The position numbers and the translations under genes are program-made. The notes under the pieces were generated by a model, which was not told where the DNA came from, ran no database searches, and worked only from the letters and a program-made list of their open reading frames with translations. A stretch of 64,000 nucleotides of DNA from Acanthacorydalis orientalis (Eukaryota; Arthropoda; Insecta; Megaloptera; Corydalidae): contig CM068323.1 of assembly GCA_034766995.1 (NCBI GenBank), positions 23,813,846 through 23,877,845 on the forward strand, given 5' to 3'. Below are positions 12,541-26,531 of this stretch, in pieces. Numbering within the stretch: the first letter of the stretch is position 1; each line of letters begins with the position of its first letter.

Positions 12541-13130
12541 TTAGAATGAGATAAATAGGCAGTGCTACGATTTCGTAAAGCATAAATAAAATTATCTGAT
12601 AGTTTTTTTTTTGACAATTTATAACACATTTTGTTTCTTATCGTGTTGAAAATTATTACTGGTCTCGTTACTAATTTACATTCGAATATCATATGAACAT
12701 TATTTATGAAATGATTTTTTTTTAATTCTCTACTGTATTTAAAACAGACCATTCATAGAATAGTTTAACTTTGTAAATACATTTCATTTATTTTTTTTTT
12801 TGATAATATCACTGACTTTCACAGATTCAATTTTATTAATTATATTATTCTTGTCAAAAAAACCCACACTTTGTATCGGTTTTGATACCAAAATTATTAT
12901 TAACCCGAGGCACTAGTTCTATTAACATCGATTATGCCTACGATTTTCACGGTTTTTAATTATAAAATAGGTTTATTTATTTTTTATTTCAATGATTCGA
13001 GAATTTAATAATTATCTTTATATAATCATTAATTCTGTGATAGAATCAGATCATTGTCTATAAAAAATGAAAGTTTATTTCCTCTACGTTCTTTCAAAGT
13101 AATTATGTCTTTAAATATTCTCTCTCTCTA

Positions 13131-13142
<12 letters not shown>

Positions 13143-13189
<47 letters not shown>
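13143..13189. repeat. (TA)n microsatellite
   Basis: About 23 units, preceded by TCTCTCTC and TGTATATG variants. Confidence 0.97.
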
Positions 13190-13195
<6 letters not shown>

Positions 13196-13510
13196 TCAAA
13201 AACGTACTTGAAACATGTTTTAAGAAATATATAACTAAAAAATAATTCATTTTAGATATTATTTAAATAATTAAATTAAATATATTTGAAGTAAATTACA
13301 CTTACATGAAAATATATTTTTATAAATACTAAGAAAATGAGATATCACTTTATAATTCGTTATAACATCTTTAATAAGAACTTCTTACAGTGTACATGCT
13401 AATTTTTTCGAAAAAATATAAGTTTATTAATTTACTTAGCATTGTTACAAAATTACAAAAGTACTCATTGTATAAAATCATAGATAAACATACAGAAACG
13501 ATCTTAATCC

Positions 13511-13529
13511 ATATATATATATATATATT
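13511..13529. repeat. short (AT)n tract
   Basis: About 9 units. It is followed at once by the small palindrome ATTAGTTTAAAAACTAAT. Confidence 0.93.
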
Positions 13530-13677
13530 AGTTTAAAAACTAATTATATATCTAAGATTATGTTTTCTAAACTAACATTAAGTATTGTAGCTTAAATAAT
13601 TTTTTATAAAAAAAGTTAATTGTTTTTACTTATTTGGGTTAGTTCTTATTATCATTGTAAACAATTCTTTACTTCTC

Positions 13678-13681
<4 letters not shown>

Positions 13682-13745
<64 letters not shown>
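13682..13745. repeat. (TA)n microsatellite
   Basis: About 32 pure units, preceded by TTCTCTCTG. Confidence 0.97.
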
Positions 13746-13746
<1 letters not shown>

Positions 13747-15119
13747 GTGTTTGATATACAAAGAAGATGATCAATGATAAGATTACGTTTTCTTTAAGGC
13801 GTGTGTGTTGTATGAGTTATCTAAAAAATACATCATACGATGGAAGCTTGAATGTAAAACATTTATTATATAAGTATGTAATATATAAAAGTTAAAGTAG
13901 GTAAATTATTTTTAATAAGATCTCATCTCGAGATGTAAAGATTTATTATAATACACTTTTTTATCGCAGTTTGAGACTTATTTAATAATAAGTGTTATTT
14001 ATTGTCTTAATTATATTTACTCTTGGAGTATACTAGTATGTATATACTCGTACATAAATTTATGAACACGAATACACATACGGATACATATATATATCTT
14101 TATACTTATGTATGTACACACACACATATATACTCTCATTACACCTTGAAGGAAATTCGGTTGGCCTTTATAAACTTTAGTGTTGGTTAAATATGTACAT
14201 AGGAATAATAACAGAGTGTATATTGTAATTGCTCTTCATGAAATAAATGATATACACATTAAAATTCGTGTTTATAAATGGATTTTTGAAGAAGTAATAA
14301 AACAGTAAATTCGCTATCTTCAAATAGTTATACATTTCAACAAGCTCAATTTTATAAAATGAAATTTAGATTTTAACGTACAATAAATATAAATACAATC
14401 TAATTCAATTGTATCGAGCAGAAATATATCGAATATAGCTAGTAAACATTTATGTTTTTTCCATACAGACAATCTTGTTTATAACGAGCTCGTTTCATGG
14501 AGATTTCAAGCAAGTTTGTCCCTTTCTGGGAACTTTATTCTCTGTTTAATTAGCAGTACTCTTATTTTTTGAATCAGATACAAAATAACAGATCTGTATA
14601 ACTAAATACAAATTTGTTTATGACTATTTATATTAAATTATTTTAATTAGTTTCTAGTATTAAATGCAGCTCAAAATGTGTCAATACCTTAAATAAAACA
14701 ATGATTATATTCATATTGTTTCTAAATATGTACACGTTTTATTTAAATTTAGTATTTATTTATTATTTAATACATAAATTACTTAGTGACATAGTTAATT
14801 CGTATTATATTTTTGTTTAGGTGGAATTTACTTATTCATTCGTATGTGAACTAACTAGGAAATAGAATCGATTCTGTTGTTCTCGCTATACCCGAATTAG
14901 ACTGTGTTTCTCAAAAGTATTGAATATAAACTGTACAGTACTTTGGAATTTTCTAATTAAATCTAGGGTCAATTACAGAAATAAAAAATAATTTAATTAT
15001 AAACTGAAATAAAATTAACTGATAATAAATGAAAACAGGTTTAAAATAGCATTTTTGTTGTTGTCGTTTTTTCATTACTAAAAAGTAATTTAATGTGTGT
15101 GTGTAGGTAAATGCACAAT

Positions 15120-15144
15120 TATATATATATATATATATATATAT
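15120..15144. repeat. (TA)n microsatellite
   Basis: About 12 units. A short GTGTGTGTGT run lies 20 bp upstream. Confidence 0.95.
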
Positions 15145-15760
15145 TCTTATGTATATGTATATAGGTAAAAGATAACACATCAGTTTAATTCATATGAAAA
15201 GGTACGTCTAATGAGATATTTTTTAAATACCCCGTACGATTAATTAAAAGGCTATTAAACATCTGTTGTTTATAGCATATAACATGTTCATGAACATAGT
15301 TTGTTAAGGACTTGAGTGCACACATCAGGTCTATATGTACATATATGTGTAAATGTAATAATACCGTTCAATAGAAACGAATTACAAGATTGAAAAAAAG
15401 AAGTTACGTTAGTAGAGAAAGTCCGAGTAACATTCTTAAGTATAGTGTTTGGATTCGAAAAATCGATTAGTGTTTTGACAGATATTTGTGGTGAGTGCGG
15501 CCCATCAATGTTTATAAATGGCCGTGGTTGTTGCCTAATGAAAATACTTTATTTAGTCAGTATATGAAAGAACAAGTCTCCGAGCGTGTACTTAGTATTT
15601 TTATTACTCGGCTACTGGTCACATAAAGAAGTATAATGTATAAATTAATGCAACGTTCATGCATAACTAAACAAGTATTAGATTATAAACTAAACAGCGT
15701 TTAAAATCTTATTAACATTTTTCCAGATCCTGGTCTCGTTTTTTCCTTATTATATATTCA

Positions 15761-15762
<2 letters not shown>

Positions 15763-15812
<50 letters not shown>
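15763..15812. repeat. (AT)n microsatellite
   Basis: About 25 units. Confidence 0.97.
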
Positions 15813-15814
<2 letters not shown>

Positions 15815-15816
<2 letters not shown>

Positions 15817-18800
15817 CAGTTATAACGCCTACAAACATAACTGATATTTAAAAAATTATTCTCTTCGAGCGATTGTTAATATCTTGTATAATTGTTGAAC
15901 GAATATTTGTTTCGTTTTGTAGTTAATTATGTAGGTAATATAATTTTCATAAATATTGTGATAGTAACATTAACGTTTTACGACCTGCCTGAAGTAATAT
16001 ATCAAAAACACTATTTGGTATTTGAAAACATAATGCAATAAACGTGTAGCAAAAATTTAAATATCGCTTTTTTTATAATAATTTTAAATAGATAAATGTA
16101 TTTTTTAATTGATGACCTTTAAATACTACGTTAGCTGTCGACATGCCCATAAACCCCAAACATATATCTTCAAATATTACAATGTTTTTCAAACACATGC
16201 ACATAAATTTGTATATGTAGGATTTATTTTAATGTTCGTTTGAATTGTAAAGAATTAGATATCCTCTAGAATTCATATTGTTTTATTTGGAATATTTTTT
16301 TATAAAACTTGAAAATGAATAATCATAAGAGGCATACGATCACTGACTCTTTCTGTGTCTGTATCCTTTTAGGTGATTATCAATTAAAATAATTAATAAT
16401 GAAAATAATTCGATTTCTATAGAATGTTTAGTAACTGAAACAATTCACACACAAAAGTTTAATCAAGTATAAGCTGTTGATCTTCGTTTATAAAGTGAGT
16501 CCTAGATAATTTTCTATGTGAAAACTCATCAGGTTTATGGAAATGAATTTCATGAGACGAACCGTATTCATCATGATACAAATGTAGAAGTTATTTCAAA
16601 TGTAGAACGTAAATAGATAGTCGAGTATTCTGCAGTAAATTAGCGGTATAAAAGACGAATCTAACAAGTACTTTTTGCCACAGCTGGCCAGACAAGCTAT
16701 GCCATTAGGTATAGTGCATTTCGCCATACGTATATATATACGAATAATAATATGCAAGTGAATAAAACTAAAAAAAGTTGCAGCATCATGTTATGTAATA
16801 GATTCAGTAGAATGGGTTAATAACATACTTATCGCACAATTTACATAAAATCTTCATAAAAAATTCTTATCGTTTCTACATATACGAAAAGTATTAATTA
16901 ATGTCGTTTATTTGTCGACGATACAATAGATTTCTTTAATGTAATTATATTTTCTTTTATATTTAAAATATGAAAGCATAAGAATCTAAATAGATTTTTT
17001 CCAGATATAGTTACTGTTTTGTACATGCTTTCTTATCAAAATATGAATGATTATAACAGATTTCACAATAAATGAACATATATTAAAATTCTAATTTTGT
17101 TTTTGGTTTTTCTGCTCATTCTGTATTTTGATCATCAATCCTTCAAACCTTGAATATGTCAAATTTCCATATGAAATTGTCTATTCTTGTTTTCAAAGTA
17201 TTTCATAATATTTTACAGTTTTAAGTTTTCCTGAAGATTTTTTGATTCGTCAGTTTATCCATTGATTTACTTTAAATCTATTTCTTTCTTAAAAGCTTCC
17301 ACTTTTCTCTTTTCACTAATCCTAATTGTTAAATTATTTTTTTCAAATAAAGCCACACTTCAGGCTTTCATGGATCTAATTCTTATTTTTAAAGAACTTG
17401 CCTTTTTTTGCTAAATCAATTCTTTGATTGACTGAATAAAGTTTGTAATATTTCTGATTATTTTGTTTTCTAAATAAATGGATTTTCAACTTCAACTACT
17501 CAGCCGTACCTGTATTCTCTGTGAGATTTTTGCTTGTCTAGTGCTAATAATATTGAAATAGAGAGATATTTTATCGACTGCATTTAAATATTATATTTTA
17601 AGATATTCTGTTCATGTATTTAGTATGATTTTTAATGTTTGTGTGTTTTTTTCAGGTAAGTATCTCTTCAGTTTACTTAGTGCAGTGCTGGTAAGCTCTT
17701 TTAACATACATATTTTTCGGATAAAAAATCTAAATTATTTATTAGAATACTTCAGTAGATCTGGCCTTATTTATAAATCGATTTTGTAAAAAAATCTAAC
17801 TCGCTTAAAGACAATATGATTTCAAAACAGAGGTCCTTGAACGTACAGGTATTTCAGTAATTTATTTTGCTGTGTAAATTGCATAAATAGGCCATCGCTG
17901 TTATTTATTCAGTATGTTTGTACGTTTGACAATTGTATAATAAACTATTTTGATAATTCCTAATAAGTAATAATTATATAAAAAAATATACTACACAAAC
18001 AATCAATAGGCCCGAGGCGAACGCAGGTACGAAACACGCATCCTACACGTTCGCCAGTTTTATTTCAGTATGTAATTGAAATTCCACAATATGCTTTCAT
18101 TCATGCTAATCTCTGTCATTTGATATCGGCACTAATGCCAGATTATTGGGTAGCCAAAAAAAACGTAATAGTTTCGACTATAATTTGTCTAGTCGTAAAT
18201 TTGCTTTAATCTCGACATTTGTTGGTTTAGGATGTGAATGGGTGTTGATATACGTTTATATTTTTCTAGGAAGTGCCTCTTGTTTAGTTGTTTTTTTTTC
18301 TTGGAGACTGTGTCGATATATATAAGGTATTGAATTGACGGATTCAGAGAAATAATCGTGAATGATTTTATCATTTTTATATGTTATTGTTTTTTGTAAG
18401 GTCACGTTTCGTATTAAATATTTTCTGTCGGGTTATTTTTATACTACTTTTTATTTCAGAAAGAAACATTAAATCCAATTTTTTATTGTCGCTTTGTTCG
18501 TATTTTTATATGATTTATTTTTATATTTCATTGTTTTATTGTAAACACATTAGAATGCCATATAACTCGTAATAAAATTATACTAGAAACTTTTTATTTC
18601 CATTTATAAGTTTGTAATATTATTCATTGAATAACTTTACAAAAATAATCTTTATAAAAATAATTTAACTGATTTGTGTGTTTAAAATTTAAATTTTTAT
18701 GAAAATTTACATTTAAATCGTTAGTAGAACTAAAAATGATGGTAGATTCACAATTGTAAATTTAATTTATTGCAAGTCTTTTAATTAATGTAATTACTGA

Positions 18801-19480
18801 CATTAAAAATAAGATGTTTGAATGAATTGTTCAAATAATAAATGTAATATTATATTTTGGATAAGATTGCCTTTTTTGATAATTAGTATGATTTAATTAT
18901 GTTTTAAAAATAAAAATTAAATACTTTATAGTAATTTAAAATTATGTAAATTAGTTATTGGAAATTAATCAAGTATTTTCTATTTTTGAACAGTATTTTC
19001 AGTCAAGAACTTAATGTTTTGTTATCATATTGGATTTGAGGTAAATTCAGTTTGTACTGAAGATATTTTATTATATTTAAAATCTGTTCAAAGTAAGAGG
19101 AGAAGTAATAAATAATTAGAAGACATTCTTAAAAGATCTTTGAGGAAGTATATAAAATGCGTGTTCTTTTATGTTTCTTTTATTTGAAATAGTGAAAAAA
19201 ATAATTTTAATAAAATTCGAATTTACATTTTTAAGTAAATCATTTTAAAAACGTATACATCTCTCTAAAAAAAGGAAAAGTGTACCTTCAACTAATATTC
19301 AACTGAATCACTATTAAATCTTTTTGGGAAACTTTTTTACTTTACATATTTTTCCATTAAACTCCGACAAGTAAATCCTTACGAACACCTTACACATATA
19401 TTACTCTAGGAGAATATTTTTCGTTTGAAACAAAACTTTTTCACTAACCGCATTCGCACAATCTTCCGCCTCCACTTTAT
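15815..19480. other. AT-rich gene-free sequence with no TA tract
   Basis: This and the following 1.5 kb make up the longest stretch of the window (about 5.2 kb) without a long TA microsatellite. A small GC-richer patch at 18,005-18,055 contains CCCGAGGCGAACGCAGGTAC. No gene is supported. Confidence 0.55.
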
Positions 19481-19960
19481 AAAATAAACACATATAGTAT
19501 AAAACATACTTGCATATACCAGACTAGACACGATTCTTCGGCGTGCCTGTAGAGATTTAACAATATCTGGCACGAATTGTCAAGATCATAAATCAAAGAC
19601 ACAATGTTAGGACCCGCCTGTAGACGTCGACGATGAAACGCTTTGCAACTGAATTATATACGAACGAACGAAGGCTCTTGCACGGGCCCAGGTAGTCACC
19701 TATGTAGCTCGCTTAACTTACATAAACGGGTTACGTAACAAAGATATATGGCATATAATGTAGATGGATTATCCGTGACTTTCAGATAGATCTAAACCCA
19801 TTTTTATGACAGCCATGACAGAATATTGATATTTATGTTTTAATTTCGTCCCGGAGGGCGGCGAATGTATCGGCTATGAGGAGGGCGGGAACCTAAGACA
19901 TTCATCCAGTCCAATTTTATAAGGGTGTCATTTGTTAGATGCAATGTCTTTATGATTTAT
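19481..19960. other. balanced-composition island
   Basis: Contains CpG-bearing and GC-rich words (GGCACGAATTG, CACGGGCCCAGG, TCCCGGAGGGCGGCG) and several TTTATGA/TCATAAA words of the type bound by posterior Hox or caudal proteins. No frame is long enough to be convincing. Inference: conserved regulatory DNA is more likely than coding. Confidence 0.35.
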
Positions 19961-20633
19961 CGACCACGAATTTACACGCGAGGAATAATAGAAATTTACG
20001 GTTAGTAAATGAAAACATTTACTTTATGTTTCGATACCACATTTCATAATAAATGTATAGGAAAGAAAAAGATTTTTCTAGTACATAATTTAGAAAAAAG
20101 TGTTTATGTTTATAAATAAACAAATATAGAAAAAAATTGGTTTGATGTAAAATAATTCGTTTGGAAGGAAATAGTTTTTTTTAATATTTAACTAAATAGA
20201 TTTGATTTCCAGTTCGTAACGAAGGTTAGATGTATTTAAAATTTTTGAAATTACATTTTATTCACATATTCTTTGGTCATTTGAGTTTTGGGTAGTGATT
20301 TTCATTTTCTAGTTTCTCAATCCAAATCTATATTTATATTAATGTGTAAACAATATTGATCATTGAAAAACGTTTAGTTATTTGCATAAATTCATTAAAA
20401 AAATACTTGGCCATCTTGTTGTGGTCAAACAAAATTAATAATATTAACATAATTTTTAATTCATCTAAAATAGTATTAATCAGTATTGATTACATTTCCA
20501 ATGCCTAATAGTATGAGAAAGGGTCGAAAAGTTAACAAAGTTTTCTAAAATTAAAGTTACAAGAGCTCTGATTTCACGACCATGTCTACTTTTACATTTC
20601 TGTACTCAAGTAAAATATTTCCTTGAATTTATC

Positions 20634-20737
20634 TTAGTCGCACATTAAAGAGTGACGTTATTGGCTAACTCAGGTATCATTTACGTCTCTTGGGAGTCCT
20701 GGAAGTGACCCGACAGGCACTCTTCACTTGCGACTAA
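20634..20737. repeat. 104-bp imperfect inverted repeat (MITE- or hairpin-like)
   Basis: The ends TTAGTCGCA and TGCGACTAA are exact complements. After a short mismatched stretch the arms resume with AGAGTG / CACTCT, and further in with partial pairing. The body is GC-richer than its flanks. I see no clear target-site duplication (TTATC on the left, CATAA on the right). It may be a small terminal-inverted-repeat element, or a locus able to form a long RNA hairpin. Confidence 0.55.
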
Positions 20738-21027
20738 CATAAATTCCTGATCATCCAAAAATGTTTTCAGTTATACTAAAAATATATTTTTGGATAAAAC
20801 ATATTTCTTTAACAGATTTAATTTTCTAAAAAAAAACAAAGATAAAGATTTAAATCTTTATTAGAATAATTTATTTGCAGAATAAGAAGTATTAGTTTTT
20901 TTCTAATTTTTATGTTTTTTTTTTGAATATAAATCAAGAAATTTCAAATTCCTAACAGATTGTTTCTCTTTCTTTTCAAAATCTATGTAATGAATGGGGT
21001 TTCATTGCGCGATTACAATACACACAC

Positions 21028-21029
<2 letters not shown>

Positions 21030-21080
<51 letters not shown>

Positions 21081-21084
21081 TATG
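21030..21084. repeat. (TA)n microsatellite with CA edges
   Basis: A CACACACA run precedes about 21 TA units, and a palindromic ACACATATATATGTGT follows. Confidence 0.95.
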
Positions 21085-21139
21085 TGTAATGGTTTATTTA
21101 CATTTTAATTATTATTCAAAAATGCAAAATTCATAATCG

Positions 21140-21640
21140 GCCTGAATGTAAATATACATTGCACATAATTCCACTAGCTCTGTTGCAGCGGCTCATTCGC
21201 GCATTTCTCGACCTATATTTTCATCCAGAATTAATATTAAATTCTCATATAAGATTCACGTTCATTAAACACGCCACACGTATCCCCACGTATAACATTT
21301 CACTGAACAAAGATAAACATCAATAAATAAAATTTCATGTCGGAAGACTCATCTCTCACAACGACGATTCAGATTTATGTGCCTCACGGTTCAGTTTCGG
21401 GGATCATAAATCTGCGTCTGTCGACTGAAGACGTTAATAAACATGTTGAGAAGTTAGTGAATCGCGATTAGATTTTGTAACGTCTTAATCAGTGAGCTTA
21501 GGACCCAGAAGTCTTTGTATACGCCACAGTCATTGTGTATGGATGAAAGGTAAAGGCACTATATCTTCCCTCAACATTCTTAGCGTATTTGTATAGTCAT
21601 TACGTACCACGAAACATGAATACAGGGAGTTGCACAACAC
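21140..21640. other. balanced-composition island
   Basis: About 500 bp with many CpGs and few T or A runs. TTATG/CATAA words recur (21,378 and 21,406). No frame longer than about 40 codons is notable. Candidate conserved noncoding DNA. Confidence 0.35.
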
Positions 21641-21867
21641 GCCAATGACGATGATTATATGTCTGTCTTCGTATACCGTTTGTTATTAATTAATATTGCG
21701 TTGTAAAGCGATAAATTCTTACTCTGGTAACTATATTGTTTATATATTTTGTATTCGTTCTGATATGTTCATTATTATCAAACGTACGTGTACAGGATTG
21801 CAGTATAATAAATTAAAATAAATTTTGGATTAAGCATACTACACCAAGGTGTCTATCCATTACTCTG

Positions 21868-21868
<1 letters not shown>

Positions 21869-21927
<59 letters not shown>
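21869..21927. repeat. (TA)n microsatellite
   Basis: About 29 units. Together with the next tract, 115 bp on, it makes the densest TA pair in this part. Confidence 0.97.
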
Positions 21928-21934
<7 letters not shown>

Positions 21935-22041
21935 GTCAGTTCCTAACTACACATTAATAACTTTCGCTGAAATTTGTATAATTCGATGGATAATACCACT
22001 AGTTAAAACAAGTTTAAATTTCTTGATAATTCTCTTTATTA

Positions 22042-22042
<1 letters not shown>

Positions 22043-22097
<55 letters not shown>
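22043..22097. repeat. (TA)n microsatellite
   Basis: About 27 pure units. Confidence 0.97.
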
Positions 22098-22099
<2 letters not shown>

Positions 22100-22101
<2 letters not shown>

Positions 22102-25000
22102 AATTTCTGATTTTTTTATTTTCGTGAGAGTCGTGAAATATCATTATTGGTTTTAAATAAATTTAAGATATAAATAACATACTTAACTATATTATTACTT
22201 ATGTTTAATTATATATATTTATTTATTTTTTTTATAATCCATAGTTATGAAAATCTTGTTTGTGATCTCTGAAAAAACCTTGTTTATATTTGCAGTTCTC
22301 AGAAACATATCTTGAAAAAAATCTCAGTTCCAAGATCGAAATCAATAGCTGATTATCCGTATCGTTTTTATATAATTTTTTTATGCTTGCTGTATTTTTT
22401 TTTGGTACATATTGGGCTATCGAATTAAATATATTCAAATCAACTTAATAGGGATTGGAATTGGAATTTTCAAAAATATAATTATATTACATTACAAGAT
22501 GTTTACAAGAAACTCTTGAAAAAGTTTATTTCTTATCTCCTATGTCAAGTTTTTATTAAATAAAGAATTGTTTTGAATGGTGATACTCGAATTTCCTCAA
22601 ATTTTAATATATCTCAAAATAATAAACATATTTTTTGAAAATATTTGCTTCTATTATGTTGGATTAGTTCTAAATAAAATATTTATTTATAAAATAAACA
22701 GTTCACTTTTAATTTGGTAGCTATGAATAATTTATATGGAAAAGTATAGTAGAGTGGTAGTAGTTTGAGTATTTTAATGATTTCAATCATTACTAGTTTT
22801 AATTGGATTTTTTCTTGAGTCATTTTAACACTGTATCTATTTGTTTAATATTAGCTGGTTTGAAATTTAGCTATTTAAATTTTCTTCACTGCATAATGCA
22901 TATATAACATGATTGCTTAGAAAAAGACAGAATTGGTCAGTAAGAGAGTGCCTTGTTGGATACTTGGAAGCTATGTTGGATAAACGAAGTAAATCAAGAA
23001 AATCTTTGTACAGAAAAATATTCCATTATTTAATTCAAATTATCGATTTAAGATACAATTAGAATTTTTCAATGAAATGAACCTTACAGTTTGATACTCG
23101 CAGTGTGGGTGGACTCAAGACCCACCTGGTTTTGTATGATGATTTATAGTTACAGAATCAGATCTGAAATTTTAAAAGTTTGACAGACCGACTAATCTTA
23201 TGAATCACAACTGGACGTTAAAGAAATCAACACATTTCCATCTTAGTGTATCATAAAACATCAAAAATTACATTTGAATTCATCGCCAATCATTCTTTTT
23301 TAAAAGACATTTAAAAACCGTGTCAAATTTATTAACCCCATTCGTAAATTCGAGCCAGTCTCGTTAATTCGAATTTTATGATATTTTGAAAAGCGTGCAA
23401 CAACGATACCCAAACCTTATTATAGTCTATACATGACAATCGACCTGTGTTAACAACACCAATAAAAATATCAATAACTCATTCTAAACGCATTATTATT
23501 CAAATTAATACACAACCCTTTTGCATAAATCACGATGGCATCGTCAAAAAAACAATAAAATCGAGTACGACACTATGGCGAAAGGGGGTCAATACAATTA
23601 AATGCGTCATAAAAATGAAATCATAAAACTTTGTACGTCTGACAGCTGACCATACCGGTAGTTTAGGTAATATTGTTATTACAGATCGGATAAAGAAGAG
23701 GAAGCTCGACTGTTATTATACAAAAAGAGAACGATCGGAAAATATTTATTTATGATCTGAAATGTGAAGGAAGTGCTTTAATTTACGTGATGATTTTATT
23801 TTTAATTACTTCTATACGATACCTGTAGTAAGTCAGTCTATATTTCAGCATTTTTCTCATATAAAAGTGTTGAATTATTATATTATGTTTATACTTTATT
23901 AAAATTACTTAATTAAAATACATTCAGGTCGTATATTTATTATCTCTTTGATAATTATACCCTCAATTCAGAATATTCAAAGATCAACAGCTTAAATATA
24001 CATTAATTTTAAAATTAAACTAATTTGTGTTACTAGAAATGTTCATTGATCGAATTAATAATTAAATCCGCGAATCAAATTATATCGAAACATTGTTCAT
24101 AATAACGGTATCGTTTTTAATAATTTAATTTTTTTAAAAAAAGTATTAATTACATTCAGATAATAATTACTTTTTATCCTTTATCGGTGCTTCATACAAT
24201 TAACCATAAATTAAATTATCAACCTGCATACAAAAACATTATGAAATTTAAGAATATCTCTCTATCATGGTTTAATTATATTTTCGACGTTTCTGTTTAC
24301 TTTCATTATTCAATGTTTTGAATAAAAACATTTTTTATTAAAACGCTAATTAATTTTAAAAGCGACGTATTGAGTTTCAGTTATTAATTTTTTTCAAAAA
24401 AAAGAATTTCATATTACATTTTTAATTTTATCTTTAAATTATATCACGTTACGCAGTTATATTTTTATATTTAATTTTTATGATAAGATTTAATAAAATA
24501 AAAATATCGATTTGTACAATATTGTTGATGTGAAGATGTTTAAGAACTTTTGAGAGTAAATAATTTTTTCATAGTAGAATTTCAATATCAGATTTAAATT
24601 CTAAATCTTATTAATTGTTTTTTTTTTTTTAAATTTATTAAATTAATGTATATATATATATATGTATAATCTTTAATATTTCAGAATTTAATTCACCATA
24701 TAAACTTTACCACCAAATTAAATTTCTAAAGCTTCACATATATTTCTTGTTTCCGTCTGTTTACTTCACGAACATAAAGTAACCTTTACTGGCTTCTGAA
24801 TTGGTTTATTATATTTATAAAATATAATTAGAAAGTGTATGCTTTTTAATTTAGATATAAATATTTACCAGAATCTGATTGAATCATGTGATATTTCTGA
24901 GTATGATATGTAGTTTTGATTCATACAACGTGTTTTTAATTAAAATTAATATAATTTTAAAAGAAGTGAAATGGACTTATTGTCATTAGTTAATATAAAA
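22100..25000. other. AT-rich gene-free sequence
   Basis: Unique DNA. A small GC hairpin (GTGGGT...ACCCAC, about 23,105-23,125) and a moderately balanced patch at 23,340-23,740 stand out. No gene or dispersed repeat is recognised. Confidence 0.55.
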
Positions 25001-25782
25001 TTAAACCAATTTTAAACCCCTAGAAAGCATTTTTGTGACCGGAATGAGTTTATAAATGAACATAAAATTGAATATCAATTGAAATATCGCATAATTCTCA
25101 TTCCAAGCATCGTTTTTCGAATGAAACATATTTGTTATATCTATTAGATTCGATCTATACTGAAAAAAGTTCAGTTTTTAGACTTTCGATTTTTGGTCGA
25201 AAAAAACGTCAAGGTATACCCCTTAACTTTTAGCCGAAAAATTTTTAGAAATCGATTTTCGTTTTTTTAACACGAATTTGTTCTTTTATGAACAAAACGA
25301 CGTAAAACAAGTATTAAACCAATTTTAAACCCCTAGAAAATATTTTTTGATGTCGTAATAAGCTTAGAACTGAACACAAAATTGAATATCGATTCAAATA
25401 TCGCATAATTCTTATCCCAAGCTTCGATTTTCACATGAAACCTATTTGTTATGTCTATTAGATTCGATCTATACCGAAAAAAGGTCAGTTTTTAGACTTT
25501 CGATTTTTGGTCAGAAAAAACGTCAAGGTATACCCCTTGAATTTTGACCGAAAAATTTGTAGAAATCAATTTTCGTTTTTTTGCCACGAATCTATTCTTT
25601 TATGAACAAAAAGACGTAAAACAAGCATTAAACCAATTTCAAACCCCTAGAAAGTATTTATAGAGGTCGTAATAAGCATAGAACTGAACACAAAATTGAA
25701 TATCGATTGAAATATCGCATAATTATTATCCCAAGCTTCTGCATGAAACCTATTTGTTGTGCCTACGTGAAACAAGCATTAA
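25001..25782. repeat. tandem array, about 313-bp unit, 2.5 copies
   Basis: Units begin with TTAAACCAATTTTAAACCCC at 25,001, 25,314 and 25,628 (the third reads AATTTCAAACCCC), giving periods of 313 and 314 bp. Each full unit holds TTTTTAGACTTTCGATTTTT, then CGTCAAGGTATACCCCTT, then a CGAAAAATTT stretch. Unit 3 has lost about 160 bp internally, joining the CCCAAGCTTC region to GCATGAAACC and ending on the unit's terminal AAACAAGCATTA. Satellite-like. The 5' and 3' flanks are unique. Confidence 0.92.
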
Positions 25783-26281
25783 CTTGGGCGGATTAACCCA
25801 TCTGGAGGCCACTGGCGATAAAATTTACGAGTCCCTGAAAATTTATCTACTGATCAAAAAGAAAAACGACTTTTTTTAAAAAAATATATTTTATAACATT
25901 TTTCTTTATATCTATAACTTGATTCTATAAGTATATAAATTAATTAATATCGTCTGAATATAAAGATTAAAATTACAATTATTTGATTTTATTGCTGAAA
26001 ATTATGTTGAACTGAGAAATTACTTGCTAATAACCATGACTAGTATTCTCTCTTGATCAATTTTCATATACTTTAATCGACCGAAGTAAATAAATAAGCT
26101 ACATAAAGGTGACTCACTAACCTAAACTAGTCATATTAAATAACTAATGAAATAATTCATCAGTATTAAGACTACCAGGATTATACTGAATGATATTTAC
26201 ATTCCATTCAGTCATGAAAATTATTACACGTTATATTTATTTCCAACATACCACAAGCGAATCTTGAAAATTTCAGATAAA

Positions 26282-26285
<4 letters not shown>

Positions 26286-26339
<54 letters not shown>
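26286..26339. repeat. (TA)n microsatellite with one TG interruption
   Basis: About 26 units with a single GT step near 26,327. Confidence 0.97.
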
Positions 26340-26458
26340 CATACATAACATAATATATTCCGTTTCATTATGTTTCGTGCATTATAAACTGCACATTAAC
26401 AATTTAATGTCCATAATAGAATACTAAATAGTTAATAGGTACTCTATAAACATGTATT

Positions 26459-26464
<6 letters not shown>

Positions 26465-26528
<64 letters not shown>
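26465..26528. repeat. (TA)n microsatellite
   Basis: About 32 pure units. Confidence 0.97.

Positions 26529-26531
<3 letters not shown>

Larger units (their letters stand above)
12541..15760. other. AT-rich gene-free sequence with several TA tracts
   Basis: Unique AT-rich DNA. Apart from the listed microsatellites, 14,035-14,140 is a degraded mosaic of ATAC, TATG and CA repeats. No gene, RNA gene or dispersed family member is seen. 15,480-15,600 is modestly GC-richer around ATAAATGGCCGTGG. Confidence 0.55.
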
